From Chitinophaga pinensis (lineage in GTDB: Bacteria > Bacteroidota > Bacteroidia > B-17B0 > Aurantibacillaceae): a stretch of 64,000 bases of DNA. Both the position numbers and the translations under genes were made by a program. The notes beneath the pieces are model-generated. The model did no database searches, had not been told where the DNA came from, and was given only the letters and a program-made list of their open reading frames with translations. The stretch covers positions 1 through 64,000 of the forward strand of contig CAMAPT010000007.1 of assembly GCA_945860225.1 (NCBI GenBank). The letters are read 5' to 3'. This document shows, piece by piece, positions 19,801-29,170 of this stretch (the stretch's first letter is position 1; the number at the start of each line of letters is the position of its first letter).

Positions 19801-20023
19801 AATGTTACAGACTGTTGTAGGGGGAAAACCTAAGCAAGAATATATTGATGAGGCCAATGCCAAACTTGATATATTAAAAGCTAAAAAAGCTAAGCTAATG
19901 GACGAAGAAAAACAGCGTCAAAATAATGAAATGAAGGTAGAATTTAAGGAACAAAATGGAGATAAGCTATTGTTTGAACCACTTAATCAAACCAAACAAG
20001 ACACGTTAATCAATCCTAATTAA
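16880..20023 (+). CDS. large secreted tetratricopeptide-repeat protein
   Basis: The 1047-residue protein has a signal peptide (YIIQFLLVFSGYLFSQ) and consists almost wholly of TPR and Sel1-like helical pairs, such as KKYEESIQFLEKV, KDYKNAILNFEKATEA and KKDYATAIERW. It ends in a charged tail (KAKKAKLMDEEKQRQ). Such proteins act as periplasmic scaffolds, and this one is followed 50 bases later by an outer-membrane barrel gene on the same strand, a pairing that suggests one envelope complex. The binding partner is not deducible from sequence. Confidence 0.88.
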   Translation: MKRYYIIQFLLVFSGYLFSQKTQIYLDKDALFKTGLDLFERKQYTSAQKAFIDYMNSNRFYSLQKSDAEYYAAASAIELFHKDGEWRMKEFIEHNPGSNKLKWAFFYLGKSNFRKKKYEESIQFLEKVDIYELNQEDLSELYFKRGYSYFVTAKLEKAKADLFEIKDVDNKYAHPANYYYSHILYQEKKYEMALQGFNRLLNDETFGTVIPYYVTQIYFMQGNYETVVKNAPALLEDTAHVQKQGEIHRMIGESYFHLKDFSNALTYFKKSEKSGSGFNNQGSYEIGYCYYQIKDYKNAILNFEKATEAKDSLAQNAWYHLADCHMKTNNKTKARNAFYAASNSKFDPKIAEDALFSYAKLCYELSFAPYNDAVVSFQTYINEYGDSPRKSEAYHFLANVFSTTRNYSQAIASIEKIQPSDPILKLTYQKLIYFKGVEFFNNEQLDSAVRYFKKSLTVNFDKTYNALSQYWLGEISYMKKDYATAIERWKAFQLIEGAFSLKEYELSNYNIGYAYFQQKNKKDFENANLSFRKFLLSKTTHDSKKVADATIRAADSYFMNNVYPQAADYYQSAIELNQLDMDYCLYQKALCNGLLKNNQQKITDLNALISKYPKSNYLASSIFEIAETYNKDLNQGNEAVVYYQKILDTYPNSSYANAALAGIGLVYYNDKQDEKAFEYFDQLVKKDPKSSASREVLPMIKKIFEEQGKIDEMASYFTSVGNPLKTSELEASLYESAKEVYYNKKDCDLAMSKFENYISKYPDGKYIAEAHFCFAECAYSKDLFEKALPSYQFIVNKSRGIYSETSLLKLTYLFYKEKKYEEVLPLYQKLEEYSETPANKLTGRIGAMRSAFYLGQFETALDFAVKVLNTDKITPQQVNEAKYDKAKSLYELNRLDDALIEFKAIHKSAKNVTGAEALYHIAKIQFLKQDYEAVEKTVTTLVGYEYSNDNWNTKGLLLLSDAYIAKGEDADAELMLQTVVGGKPKQEYIDEANAKLDILKAKKAKLMDEEKQRQNNEMKVEFKEQNGDKLLFEPLNQTKQDTLINPN

Positions 20024-20073
20024 ATTCTTTGAGAGTTTACTAATTGTACTATATAAATAATAATCTAAAGGTT

Positions 20074-21846
20074 ATGAAAGAGTCTAAATATTATCATAGT
20101 GATACCATCATTTCTTCGAGTAAGTATGGTAATTCCTATATGTATGAACAAGACCAGCAACAACAAAAGAAACGAATTAGGAAGTTGCAATGGTTTTTTA
20201 TATTCATACTTTTAATTGGATATGTTATAGCTGCTTTGGCACAAACCGGCTTAAAGGATATTGAATTAAAAGCAACGAGCGAATTTGAACCTACGATTAA
20301 AGATGCCGTTAAATTAAATGATTTACCAGAAATTAATGATTCTGTGAAGAAAATAACAGGTATTAATTACAATATTTCATCTATGCCTTTGGTTTCAAAA
20401 TATGAAGTTATTGCAATTGATGCGGCAAAAATGCAAAATGAACCATTAACTAAATTGTATAGGTCGTTATTAAAAGTTGGAATGGGTAATTACACAACTC
20501 CTTATGGCGAATTTTGGTTAAATAGTCTTAGAACAAAAGATATCGTATATGGAGCACATTTAAAGCACTTTTCTTCTTCGGCACATTTGAAAGATGTAGG
20601 TTACAGTGGCTTTAGTGATAATGAAGGAGAATTATATGGGAAGAAATTTTATAAAAAGCACACTCTTATAGGAGAATTTAATTATAAAAGAAATATGGTG
20701 CATTTTTATGGATACGATACGGTTGAAAATAAATTAACACGCGATTTTACGAGGCAACGTTATCAATTAATTGAACCTGTTGTTACAGTTCAAAGTCACT
20801 ATACTGATAGTAATAAAATAAATCATTCGATTAAATTAGGATACCATAATTTGAAAGATTTTTATAAGGTATCAGAAAATAATATAAAGTTAAATACGAT
20901 ATTTAATACTTATGTTAACAAGGAACGTTTATTTGTTTTGTTTGATGCCGATTATTATAATCACAAAATACCTAATGATACATTTAATGATGTAATTATA
21001 AAGTTGAATCCCTATTTTGAAACACATGGAAAAAAATGGATAGCAGATATTGGTTTAGCGGCTACATTAGATATTTTTTCAGAACAAACCCCACGATTTT
21101 ATTTTCATCCACGATTTAATGCGCAGTATGATGTTTATGAAAGTATTATTATCCCCTATGTTGGAATTGTTGGAGGTTTGAATAAAAACTCATTACGCAG
21201 TTTATCTGCGGAGAATCCTTTCATATCATCAACAATAAATTATAAAAACACTAATACTAAAATCAACATATTTGGGGGATTAAAAGGTAATTTAAGTACA
21301 AATACCAGTTATGATGCTAAGGCTAGTTATAGTGCAGTGGATAGTATGCATTTTTTCGTGATTGATTATACAGTTAATGGTATATTGGATAATCAATACA
21401 AGGTTATTTATGATAATACAAATTTATTTACAGTTTCAGGACAAATAAAACATCAATACAAGGAAAAAATAAACTTTATAGCCAAAGGAAATTATTATTT
21501 GTATAAAACAAAAAATTTGACCCGTCCATATCATAAACCAGATTTTGACTTGACATTTTCCGCAGTTTATAATTTAAAGAATAAGATTATTATCAGGGGC
21601 GATATATTTGTGATAGGCAATCAATTTGCTTTAACAAAAGTTACAGATAATCTTAATGATGAACTGCAACCTAAGTTAATGAAAGGAATTGTAGATGCTA
21701 ATTTAGGAGCAGAGTATCGTTATAGTAAAATGCTGTCTTTCTTTGTTAATTTTAATAACATTGCAAATACTCGTTATTACAGATGGGAAAAATACCCAAG
21801 CCAACGTTTTAATTTGATGGCAGGCTTAACATTTATCCCTTTTTAA
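20074..21846 (+). CDS. outer-membrane beta-barrel protein (TonB-receptor-like)
   Basis: The 590-residue product has a cytoplasmic N-terminal stretch, a hydrophobic segment (KLQWFFIFILLIGYVIAALAQ) and then long alternating beta-strand sequence rich in Tyr and Asn, ending in aromatic residues (NLMAGLTFIPF). This is typical of outer-membrane barrels. I saw no plug or TonB box that I can confirm. I chose the ATG at 20074 over a TTG at 20044, since the latter adds only ten residues. About 40 residues precede the hydrophobic segment, which is long for a signal peptide. It is cotranscribed with the TPR gene. Confidence 0.75.
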   Translation: MKESKYYHSDTIISSSKYGNSYMYEQDQQQQKKRIRKLQWFFIFILLIGYVIAALAQTGLKDIELKATSEFEPTIKDAVKLNDLPEINDSVKKITGINYNISSMPLVSKYEVIAIDAAKMQNEPLTKLYRSLLKVGMGNYTTPYGEFWLNSLRTKDIVYGAHLKHFSSSAHLKDVGYSGFSDNEGELYGKKFYKKHTLIGEFNYKRNMVHFYGYDTVENKLTRDFTRQRYQLIEPVVTVQSHYTDSNKINHSIKLGYHNLKDFYKVSENNIKLNTIFNTYVNKERLFVLFDADYYNHKIPNDTFNDVIIKLNPYFETHGKKWIADIGLAATLDIFSEQTPRFYFHPRFNAQYDVYESIIIPYVGIVGGLNKNSLRSLSAENPFISSTINYKNTNTKINIFGGLKGNLSTNTSYDAKASYSAVDSMHFFVIDYTVNGILDNQYKVIYDNTNLFTVSGQIKHQYKEKINFIAKGNYYLYKTKNLTRPYHKPDFDLTFSAVYNLKNKIIIRGDIFVIGNQFALTKVTDNLNDELQPKLMKGIVDANLGAEYRYSKMLSFFVNFNNIANTRYYRWEKYPSQRFNLMAGLTFIPF

Positions 21847-21877
21847 TTTTTCACTTGCTATAAAATTAATTTTTCAC

Positions 21878-22846
21878 CTAAGAAGATAATACGTCTAAAA
21901 TGCGTAACATATCAGAGTTTAGGTTTTCGATGTGTTTGACAGCCTCCTTAAAAGGCGTATAACAAACCTGTTTGTTAATAATACCTATCATTTCGTTAGC
22001 ATGTCCGTTTTGCAAGGCTTTTACAGCATAATATCCCATTAAGCTTGCATTAACCCTTTCCATGCAAGTTGGATTGCCACCTCGTTGAATGTGTCCGAGT
22101 ATGGTTATTCTGATGTCGAAATCGGGCCATTCTTTTTTTAATAAATTTCCTATTCCCATTGCGCCGCCATGCTCATCACCTTCTGCAACAATAATGATTC
22201 TGCTTTTTTTTGTTTGGCGCCAAGATTTTTTCTTTTCTAGTAAAAATTCAAAATCATCTTTTCTTTCAGGTATTAGTATGGCCTCTGCTCCACAAGCTAT
22301 AGCACTTCTTAATGCTATTAGACCAGCATCTCTACCCATCACTTCAATTACAAATATGCGCTCATGGCTTTCGGCCGTATCTCTTATTTTATCAATAGCG
22401 TCCACCACATTATTAATAGCAGTATCATATCCTATAGTAAAGTCAGTTCCAATTAAATCATTATCAATTGTTCCAGGGCACCCAACTATTGGCAAGGGAT
22501 AATGGCTACTTAATGCTAGTGCACCTCTAAAACTTCCATCACCCCCAATCACGATTAACCCATCTAACTGATTTTTTATGATGGTTGTAACAGCCATTTG
22601 TTGACCTTTGTCGGACATAAATCGTTCACTTCTAGCTGTTTTTAAAATAGTACCACCTCTATGAATGATATTTGCCACTTTGCTTTTTGTGAGTTTTACA
22701 TGGTCATCGTCTACCAAACCTTCATAGCCTCTATAAAAACCTAACACTTCTATATGTTCTGCACAAGCTGTTCTAACAACTGCTCGTATGCACGCATTCA
22801 TCCCCGGAGCATCTCCACCTGAGGTGATAAGACCTATCTTTTTCAT
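21878..22846 (-). CDS. pfkA: ATP-dependent 6-phosphofructokinase
   Basis: Phosphorylates fructose 6-phosphate to the 1,6-bisphosphate, the committed step of glycolysis. Family landmarks are present: GGDAPGMNACIRAVVR, the nucleotide site GGDGSFRGA, the catalytic PGTIDNDL loop with the proton-abstracting Asp, VIEVMGRDAGLIAL and the GHIQRGGNP stretch. At 322 residues it is the normal length of an allosteric bacterial PfkA. Gly follows GGDG, the residue associated with ATP rather than pyrophosphate use. It is a single gene, convergent with the barrel gene. Confidence 0.97.
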   Translation of the reverse strand: MKKIGLITSGGDAPGMNACIRAVVRTACAEHIEVLGFYRGYEGLVDDDHVKLTKSKVANIIHRGGTILKTARSERFMSDKGQQMAVTTIIKNQLDGLIVIGGDGSFRGALALSSHYPLPIVGCPGTIDNDLIGTDFTIGYDTAINNVVDAIDKIRDTAESHERIFVIEVMGRDAGLIALRSAIACGAEAILIPERKDDFEFLLEKKKSWRQTKKSRIIIVAEGDEHGGAMGIGNLLKKEWPDFDIRITILGHIQRGGNPTCMERVNASLMGYYAVKALQNGHANEMIGIINKQVCYTPFKEAVKHIENLNSDMLRILDVLSS

Positions 22847-23010
22847 AGCATTTGGTTTTAGAAAGTCTCTAATTTTTAATAATTACTTTATAACTATCGA
22901 TTTGAATAATTATAAATTTAACTTATACAAAAATACGAGAATTAAAAATGGAATACATGTATTCACGATTCTATTTTTTTATCCTTCTGAGATTAGAATT
23001 ATTATACCAT

Positions 23011-25263
23011 TTATTTCTTTTTACCTAATATCCAAAAAAGCAAGACGGGTAGTAAAAATAAATCAGCAATAACTGCAATTGGTATCGTCATGCAAATTAA
23101 AAAACCAAAATAAAATGTGCTTTGAAAATCACTTATCATTAAACTTAAAAAGCCTCCCATTAAAATAAATGTGGTAAGTAATATAGGTTTGCCGGTTTCG
23201 AAATAGGTTCTTTTAAAGGCATAGATGAGCGATTTGCCATAACCTAATTCAATTTTTAAACGAGAAATAAAGTGGATTGTATCATCAGTAGCTACACCAA
23301 ATGCAATACTAAAAACTAAAGACGTTGCAGCTTTAAGTTCTATATTCGCGAACCCCATGATACCGGCAATAATTAATAATGGGATAAAATTAGGAACAAT
23401 AAACACTAATACCATTCGCCAACTTCGATGTAAAAAATAAGTTAATAAAGCAATTAATGAAATTGAAAATAAAAAACCCTGAATCATATTACTAACCATG
23501 TATTCATTATTTCTGTCTACTAAATGTGCAGCACCGGTAATTTTAATTTCTAAGTCTTTTGATTCGATATGTGTATTCAGATAGTTTAACAGATGTTCAT
23601 TATGCTGATTAATAATAATACTTCCAACATCATTTATTTTAGCACTTATCCTTGCAAATTTTCCGTCAGTGCTTATGATTTTAGTTATATCCTTGTTTTT
23701 TTTATTATTTAGTAGCTGTTGTTTGATTTCTGTGTAATCTTTTTCATCTGGAAATCGACCTTCGCCGGAAATTTCATTATTTAGAGCTTTTTCAATGTTT
23801 TTGACTACCATTGCTGGTGAATATAAAAAACCGGCGTGGTACTCTTTTTTTATAAAGCTGTCTACTTTATTTAATTGTTGCATGATATCATAATCCCATA
23901 TAGTTTTATGTTGATTCTTAATAGATATTGCTAATTCAAGTGGACGAACTCCACTATAATGTTTATCGAAAAACATAAAATCTTGTTTGATTTTGACACC
24001 ATCAGATAAGTCCTCTAATAAAATATTATTAATCCTTATTTTGTATATTCCTACAATAGAAAAGATGATTAAAACACAAGTGGTGACTATAATTGTTTTT
24101 TGATTTCTGAAAATCCAAAATAAAATAACTCGCATTGTGCTGTATGTTTTGTTTTGATTCCCATGTATAGATATCATTTTATTGGGTGTAATAAAATAGA
24201 GAATAGCAGGTAATAGGGTATAGGATAAACAAAATGCAATCGTAATACCAATTGATGTATAAATTCCAAAGTCTCGGATTGGTGTTATACTTGAAAATAG
24301 CAAAGATAAAAAACCAACTACGGTTGTAATTAAAGTCAGAAAAGTTGGAAATCCAACTTCTTTTAAAATCATTGGATAAATGAGTTGCTTGTCTGTTCCT
24401 TTGGATAATTCTTCAAAATATTTTGAAAAAAAATGTACAACATCGCTCATACCTGCAATGAATATCATGGTAGGGAGCATACAAGTCATTATATCTAATG
24501 CTTGATTCATCATCGACATGATCCCTAAGGTCCAAATAATAGATATAACAACAATACTTATAGGAACAATAATTCCATAAATTGATTTAAAAGAGAACCA
24601 TAAAAAAATGATTACTAAAACAAAGGAAATTGCTAAAAAATAAATAAATTCTTTTTCTAATTTTTTCAAATAAACATCTTGAGCTACGATTCGGCCAACA
24701 AAATGAACCTCATCGAATTTGAATTTCTGAAAAGCCGAAGAAATATTTTGTGATAAACTATCGCTCTTTGCTTTACTTAGGCCTTCATCAGTCTTAATGA
24801 AAATAGAAATAGATTTACCATCTTTTGGAAAAAATGAACCGATAAGATTTGGAGTTTTATAAATATTGATACTGTCACTTTTATATAAACTTGTATCTTC
24901 GAGATGTAGCAGACGATTTTGAATTGGTATTATACCTCCAAGTGAAATTGATTTTAAATTTGTAGGAGAAATAACACGAGTTATATATGTTATTTCTTGC
25001 AATACTTTAGTTAGGGAATCGAGTTGATTTAAAAATTTTTTCTCGAAAATTCCTGATTTATTTTCTATTCCAATTAAGACGAATTCATTATCCCATTCAA
25101 ATCGATTTCGATGATTTTCATAAATTTCCAATTCATTATCCTCATTTGGAAAAAATGCTTCGAAATCATAATTAAATTTTAAATCCTTTATTTTAATTAT
25201 ACAGAAAAAAGTAAATCCAATGATTAATGTGATGAGAACGTAATAAAGGTTTTTACTCGACAT
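23011..25263 (-). CDS. RND-superfamily (MMPL-type) transporter
   Basis: A 750-residue inner-membrane protein with the tandem RND layout: one N-terminal helix (LITLIIGFTFFCII), a large periplasmic loop, five helices (with GMSDVVHFFSKYFEE), a second large loop, and five more helices containing FGVATDDTIHFISRL. This is the MMPL/HpnN-like branch, which exports lipids or other hydrophobic molecules using the proton gradient. No adaptor or outer-membrane partner lies nearby. The substrate cannot be read from sequence. Confidence 0.92.
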   Translation of the reverse strand: MSSKNLYYVLITLIIGFTFFCIIKIKDLKFNYDFEAFFPNEDNELEIYENHRNRFEWDNEFVLIGIENKSGIFEKKFLNQLDSLTKVLQEITYITRVISPTNLKSISLGGIIPIQNRLLHLEDTSLYKSDSINIYKTPNLIGSFFPKDGKSISIFIKTDEGLSKAKSDSLSQNISSAFQKFKFDEVHFVGRIVAQDVYLKKLEKEFIYFLAISFVLVIIFLWFSFKSIYGIIVPISIVVISIIWTLGIMSMMNQALDIMTCMLPTMIFIAGMSDVVHFFSKYFEELSKGTDKQLIYPMILKEVGFPTFLTLITTVVGFLSLLFSSITPIRDFGIYTSIGITIAFCLSYTLLPAILYFITPNKMISIHGNQNKTYSTMRVILFWIFRNQKTIIVTTCVLIIFSIVGIYKIRINNILLEDLSDGVKIKQDFMFFDKHYSGVRPLELAISIKNQHKTIWDYDIMQQLNKVDSFIKKEYHAGFLYSPAMVVKNIEKALNNEISGEGRFPDEKDYTEIKQQLLNNKKNKDITKIISTDGKFARISAKINDVGSIIINQHNEHLLNYLNTHIESKDLEIKITGAAHLVDRNNEYMVSNMIQGFLFSISLIALLTYFLHRSWRMVLVFIVPNFIPLLIIAGIMGFANIELKAATSLVFSIAFGVATDDTIHFISRLKIELGYGKSLIYAFKRTYFETGKPILLTTFILMGGFLSLMISDFQSTFYFGFLICMTIPIAVIADLFLLPVLLFWILGKKK

Positions 25264-25312
25264 GTTTTTTTTTAATGATTTTGTGTATTATTTAAAGGTA
25301 CTGTTTCATTTT

Positions 25313-25954
25313 TTAAAATTGGCCACCTTCAATTAATTTTATGGCTCGTTCTATCATTATATCTTCACCATTTGGGTCATATTCCGATTTCATGTTACTG
25401 CCAAATAAACGAGCCACACTTTGCCACATAAATGCTTGAAATCCGCCACGTAATTCTTTTACCAATTCAAAGCTTGTATTTCCGGTTTCCCTATCTATGA
25501 GTTTTAGTAATATTTTGCCTTGAGTCATGGACAAATTTTTTAAAGGTTCTTCAAATTCCGCTTTTAATTCCTTTTCAACAATTCTCATGTAAGCTTCGCG
25601 CATTTTTTGATTAGGCATTTTTTCTAACACAAGGTTGTATTCCTTTAATTTGGCTGCTGCTAAAATGGCATAGGGATAAACTTTTTTAACATTATATTTT
25701 GTGCGGGTCCACTCCTCATAGCGTTTTTTATTTTTGAAGCTAAATTCGGCATAAATATTAATTTCTTGTAGTCGGATACTAGGAATGGTATCTCCGTTAA
25801 TAATTTCGGCGTAGACTTTATAGGTGTTTTTGTTTTGAATTTGCGAAAACGTAAAGAAATAACAATTAAGAAGCATAGCAAATACAAAAAAATGTTTCTC
25901 ATATTTTTCTTTGTAAGGCCTTTGGCTAATATTATAATGAATATTTGGCTTCAT
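25313..25954 (-). CDS. DUF4294 domain protein
   Basis: The core with VYAEIINGDTIPSIRLQEINIY and the FELVKELRGGFQAFMWQSVARLFGSNMKSEYDP tail is the DUF4294 family, restricted to Bacteroidota, with unknown function. The N-terminus is odd. In this frame the start adds MKPNIHYNISQ before a hydrophobic stretch, whereas a second frame starting at ATG 25902 encodes a cleaner signal peptide (RNIFLYLLCFLIVISLRF). A start at 25954 is kept, but a frameshift or sequencing error between the two frames near 25845 is possible. Confidence 0.85.
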   Translation of the reverse strand: MKPNIHYNISQRPYKEKYEKHFFVFAMLLNCYFFTFSQIQNKNTYKVYAEIINGDTIPSIRLQEINIYAEFSFKNKKRYEEWTRTKYNVKKVYPYAILAAAKLKEYNLVLEKMPNQKMREAYMRIVEKELKAEFEEPLKNLSMTQGKILLKLIDRETGNTSFELVKELRGGFQAFMWQSVARLFGSNMKSEYDPNGEDIMIERAIKLIEGGQF

Positions 25955-25977
25955 TAATAATTAATTCCTAGAAGAAA

Positions 25978-26003
25978 AAAGGTAACCTTTTTGGTTACCT
26001 CAA
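25978..26003 (-). terminator. intrinsic terminator at the end of the polysaccharide operon
   Basis: On the minus strand a GGTAACC/GGTTACC stem with a five-A loop is followed by six T residues. It lies about 25 bases after the stop of the last glycosyltransferase gene (26026) and marks the end of the long surface-polysaccharide transcript. Confidence 0.88.
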
Positions 26004-26025
26004 AATTACTGAATTGAATGATGTT

Positions 26026-27132
26026 TTATTTTAATACTGTACTATAAAAAGTTGAAAAATATTTTTTTTGAAACATAGTACTTAATTGTTTGTTTTTTTC
26101 TTTATCTATTTTTATATGATTTTTGAAATCTTGAAACAGATGACCGCATTCATGATCTATGACAAACTTAGTATAATCTCCTAGGTGATTGGAGATGATA
26201 ATTTGCAGACCACAAGCTAAGTATTCGGCAAATTTAACAGGTGATGCTACTTTATTAGTAATCGATTCTTCACGAATTAGAATGCCATAATCAGCAACTT
26301 TTAAATAATCAGGAACTTCTTTAGGTGAAACCTTTGTAGCTAAAACTTGGCTTCCAAATTCAGATTGAAGTCTAGAAATGTTTGAATCAATGTCTGACAA
26401 AAAAAGTATTTTATAATTAGGATTCGAAATTAATATTGGAGCTATGAAATTATAAAGTAAATGAAACGATTGCCATCCAGCTAGTGAACCAGAATATACA
26501 AAAACAACATTTTTTTCACTTAATCCTAATTTTTTTCTGGAGTTAAAAATAGATTCAGGAGATAAGTCAACATGGTTATAAATTTGATTTAATGTGCAGG
26601 GAATAATAACATGGTTATTAGAAAAATAGTTAAATTCTTTTTGCCAATAATGGATTAATTGGTTGGAGACTGCAATCCTAAAATTTGATTTTAATACAAC
26701 TTCTTTTTCCCAAATGTGTATGTTATCTTTTAGATAATTTGAATTGACCACATTGTACTCATGCCATTCAGCTGATATCGCTCCTCGGCCATCGTAAATA
26801 ATTTGGCAATTTTCCTTTTGAAATCTTAATGCTAGCTGGGTCGCTAAAACACTTCTTCCGATTATTTTAGTTGGTTTAAAAAAGTAGAAAACAAAAATTA
26901 ACAACCAAAAATTAAACTTCCATCTATGTACACCAGGAAACATAGGAAGAACTATCGCATCAGGACATTCTTTGATGATTTTATTTTTATTTTTAAGAAA
27001 ATGACGTAATGAAATTAGTGAAACTAATCTAACCTTAGTATTGAGTTCTTTCTTGTAAAAATTTACCACATCAATCACCTGACTTGAAAAAATACCAGAA
27101 GGTGAATCATTGTAGGTCAGATAAATAATCAT
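26026..27132 (-). CDS. glycosyltransferase, GT4-like
   Basis: A 368-residue GT-B fold protein. The acceptor-side N-terminus is divergent, but the C-terminal nucleotide-sugar half is recognisable: VFVYSGSLAGWQSFHLL, YKILFLSDIDSN, VPDYLKVADYGILIRE and SPVKFAEYLACGLQIIIS, with the E-x(7)-type Glu. The donor sugar is unknown. It is the last gene of the surface-polysaccharide operon, and its start overlaps the epimerase stop by four bases, so it is translationally coupled to it. Confidence 0.85.
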   Translation of the reverse strand: MIIYLTYNDSPSGIFSSQVIDVVNFYKKELNTKVRLVSLISLRHFLKNKNKIIKECPDAIVLPMFPGVHRWKFNFWLLIFVFYFFKPTKIIGRSVLATQLALRFQKENCQIIYDGRGAISAEWHEYNVVNSNYLKDNIHIWEKEVVLKSNFRIAVSNQLIHYWQKEFNYFSNNHVIIPCTLNQIYNHVDLSPESIFNSRKKLGLSEKNVVFVYSGSLAGWQSFHLLYNFIAPILISNPNYKILFLSDIDSNISRLQSEFGSQVLATKVSPKEVPDYLKVADYGILIREESITNKVASPVKFAEYLACGLQIIISNHLGDYTKFVIDHECGHLFQDFKNHIKIDKEKNKQLSTMFQKKYFSTFYSTVLK

Positions 27133-28223
27133 AATTTATTGGCTATGAACTCTAGAATACGTTTAGTGGATTGCCCGTCCCATTTTTTTGGAATTTTACC
27201 TTTTTTATACGTGCCATTCTCAATTTCTGTTATTTTATCTTTGATGACATTTAAATCAAAAGGCACAAGTGTGTTAGTTCCTTCTAATACAGTGATAGGT
27301 CTTTCGGTGTTGGGTCGTAATGTTAAGCATGGTGTGCCTATAAAGGTTGATTCTTCTTGGATTCCACCACTATCGGTTAAAATAAATTTACTATCACGAA
27401 TTAATTTTTGAAAAGAAAAATAATCTAAAGGCTCTACTAATATAAGTTCTTGATTGTTTATGAATTCGTTTTTTAACCCGAACTCATCAAGTTTTTTAAA
27501 TGTTCGTGGATGAATTGGAAATACGATTTTATATTTACTAGTAATATATTGAATTAATGTTTTTAATTTTAATAAACCAATTTCATCATCAACGGTTGCA
27601 GGTCTGTGCATGGTCATCAAAACATATTGTTTAGAAGTAATTTTTAGTTCAGACAATATAGGAGATAATTCAATTTGATTTCGAAAAGCAACTAAACTAT
27701 CAATCATTGTGTTCCCAGAAAATAGAATTTGTTCGTCTTTAACACCTTCTTTTTTTAAATTTTCGTAGCCGCTGTTTTCTGTTACAAAAAAGAATTGGCT
27801 TAGCTTATCAGTCAAAATGCGGTTATGTTCCTCTGGCATGGTATTGTCAAAACTTCTTAATCCACTTTCAAGATGTGCTAATTTGATACTCATTTTATTA
27901 GCAGTAATCGCTCCTGCTAAAGTGGAATTCACATCACCAACTACAATTATTAAATCAGGATAGAATGTTTTATTGATTAAATTTTCCAATTTAATCATCA
28001 TTTCAGCAACTTGAGAGTTAGGGGATCCCTGGGTAACATTTAAAAAATAATCAGGTGTAAGATTAAATTGCTTAAAGAAGATGTCAGCCATTTTATCGTC
28101 ATAATGTTGTCCTGTATGAACCATTTTCAGATCAATGTTCGGGTAATTACTTAATTCTTGTCTAAATTGAGTAATTTTTATAAAGTTAGGACGAGTGCCA
28201 ATGACAATAAGAATTTTTTTCAT
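27129..28223 (-). CDS. wecB: UDP-N-acetylglucosamine 2-epimerase (non-hydrolysing)
   Basis: Interconverts UDP-GlcNAc and UDP-ManNAc type sugars. Landmarks are IGTRPNFIKI at the N-terminus, MVHTGQHYDDKMADIFF, VVGDVNSTLAGA, LESGLRSFDNTMPEEHNRIL, MTMHRP and the C-terminal LTDSGGIQEESTFIGTPCLTLRPNTERPIT. Length (364) is normal. In this amidation-gene context the true substrate may instead be a 2,3-diacetamido sugar acid, as for the related WbpI of Pseudomonas. That is inference, and sequence alone does not separate the two. Confidence 0.92.
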   Translation of the reverse strand: MKKILIVIGTRPNFIKITQFRQELSNYPNIDLKMVHTGQHYDDKMADIFFKQFNLTPDYFLNVTQGSPNSQVAEMMIKLENLINKTFYPDLIIVVGDVNSTLAGAITANKMSIKLAHLESGLRSFDNTMPEEHNRILTDKLSQFFFVTENSGYENLKKEGVKDEQILFSGNTMIDSLVAFRNQIELSPILSELKITSKQYVLMTMHRPATVDDEIGLLKLKTLIQYITSKYKIVFPIHPRTFKKLDEFGLKNEFINNQELILVEPLDYFSFQKLIRDSKFILTDSGGIQEESTFIGTPCLTLRPNTERPITVLEGTNTLVPFDLNVIKDKITEIENGTYKKGKIPKKWDGQSTKRILEFIANKL

Positions 28224-28265
28224 TTGATTATTATTGCACGTTAAAGAGATAGAATATAGTAAATA

Positions 28266-29168
28266 CTAAGAATTTTTTTTAATGAATTTAGCCGGATTAC
28301 CTGCAACAATATGAGATTCTTCGACAGATTTTACGACAACCGCCCCTAGGCCAATTAATGCATTGTCATTAACTTCAATTTTATTAATGAGAGAAGCAGA
28401 AGGGGCTACCCAAACATTTTTTCCAATTTTTGTGCTGCCTCCAATCATGGAATTTGCTATAATTAGTGAATTTTCTCCGATTTCGACACCGTGAGCAATA
28501 TGAACTAAATTATCAATTTTTACGTTTTTATGAATTTTTGTAGAACCTAAAACAGCTTTGTCAATGCAAGTATTGTTTCCTATTTCAACATTTTCATAAA
28601 TTACTACATTACCAATATGTGGTAATATTTCATAATTTCCTTGTTCGTTTTTTTCGTATCCAAAACCTATTCCACCAATCGTGTTATTTGAACCAATTTT
28701 TACATTTTTATGTAAATGTGTTTTTTGATGAATGGTATTGTTGTACCCAATTTTACAATTATCTTCAATTATACAGTTTTCCTCTATCACAGTAAAGTGT
28801 CCAATCGATACATTTAACCCAATTTTAGCACTTGGATGTATAACAGCACTTTGAGATATATAAGGCGCTTTTTCATCTTGTAAAAAAAAGTCTTTTATGA
28901 TTTTAGAAAAGACGAGTCTTGGATTTTCAACAAAAATATAATTACAGTCCTGATTAATTTTAAAATCTTTTTTTGCTGAGTGGGAACAAATTACTGTGCC
29001 ATACTTACAATTATTTAATTGAAAAATATTTTTATTGTTACACCAAAAAATGGCATGTCTATTTGTATTATTTGGATTTAATTGAATAACCTCATGAATT
29101 TGAGTATCAATATTTCCTTCAAATTCAACAAAGTTTATTTTGAGTAATATTTCTTTTAGTAAAATCAT
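28266..29168 (-). CDS. LpxD-like left-handed beta-helix sugar N-acyltransferase
   Basis: A 300-residue protein with an N-terminal non-repeat domain of about 95 residues followed by many hexapeptide repeats (IHPSAKIGLNVSIGHFTVIE, VEIGNNTCIDKAVLG, VHIAHGVEIGENSLI). The C-terminus VVKSVEESHIVAGNPAKFIK is the usual cap. The layout resembles LpxD, but the polysaccharide-locus context and its position next to a PIG-L deacetylase suggest it acylates an amino sugar of the surface polymer instead of lipid A. The catalytic His is probably that in VHIAHG. Confidence 0.8.
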   Translation of the reverse strand: MILLKEILLKINFVEFEGNIDTQIHEVIQLNPNNTNRHAIFWCNNKNIFQLNNCKYGTVICSHSAKKDFKINQDCNYIFVENPRLVFSKIIKDFFLQDEKAPYISQSAVIHPSAKIGLNVSIGHFTVIEENCIIEDNCKIGYNNTIHQKTHLHKNVKIGSNNTIGGIGFGYEKNEQGNYEILPHIGNVVIYENVEIGNNTCIDKAVLGSTKIHKNVKIDNLVHIAHGVEIGENSLIIANSMIGGSTKIGKNVWVAPSASLINKIEVNDNALIGLGAVVVKSVEESHIVAGNPAKFIKKNS

Positions 29169-29170
29169 AT

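Noticed and set aside
22089-22502. A 137-codon plus-strand ORF opposite pfkA.
   Set aside because: It is a shadow of the strongly conserved pfkA coding sequence on the minus strand. No family features are visible in its own translation.
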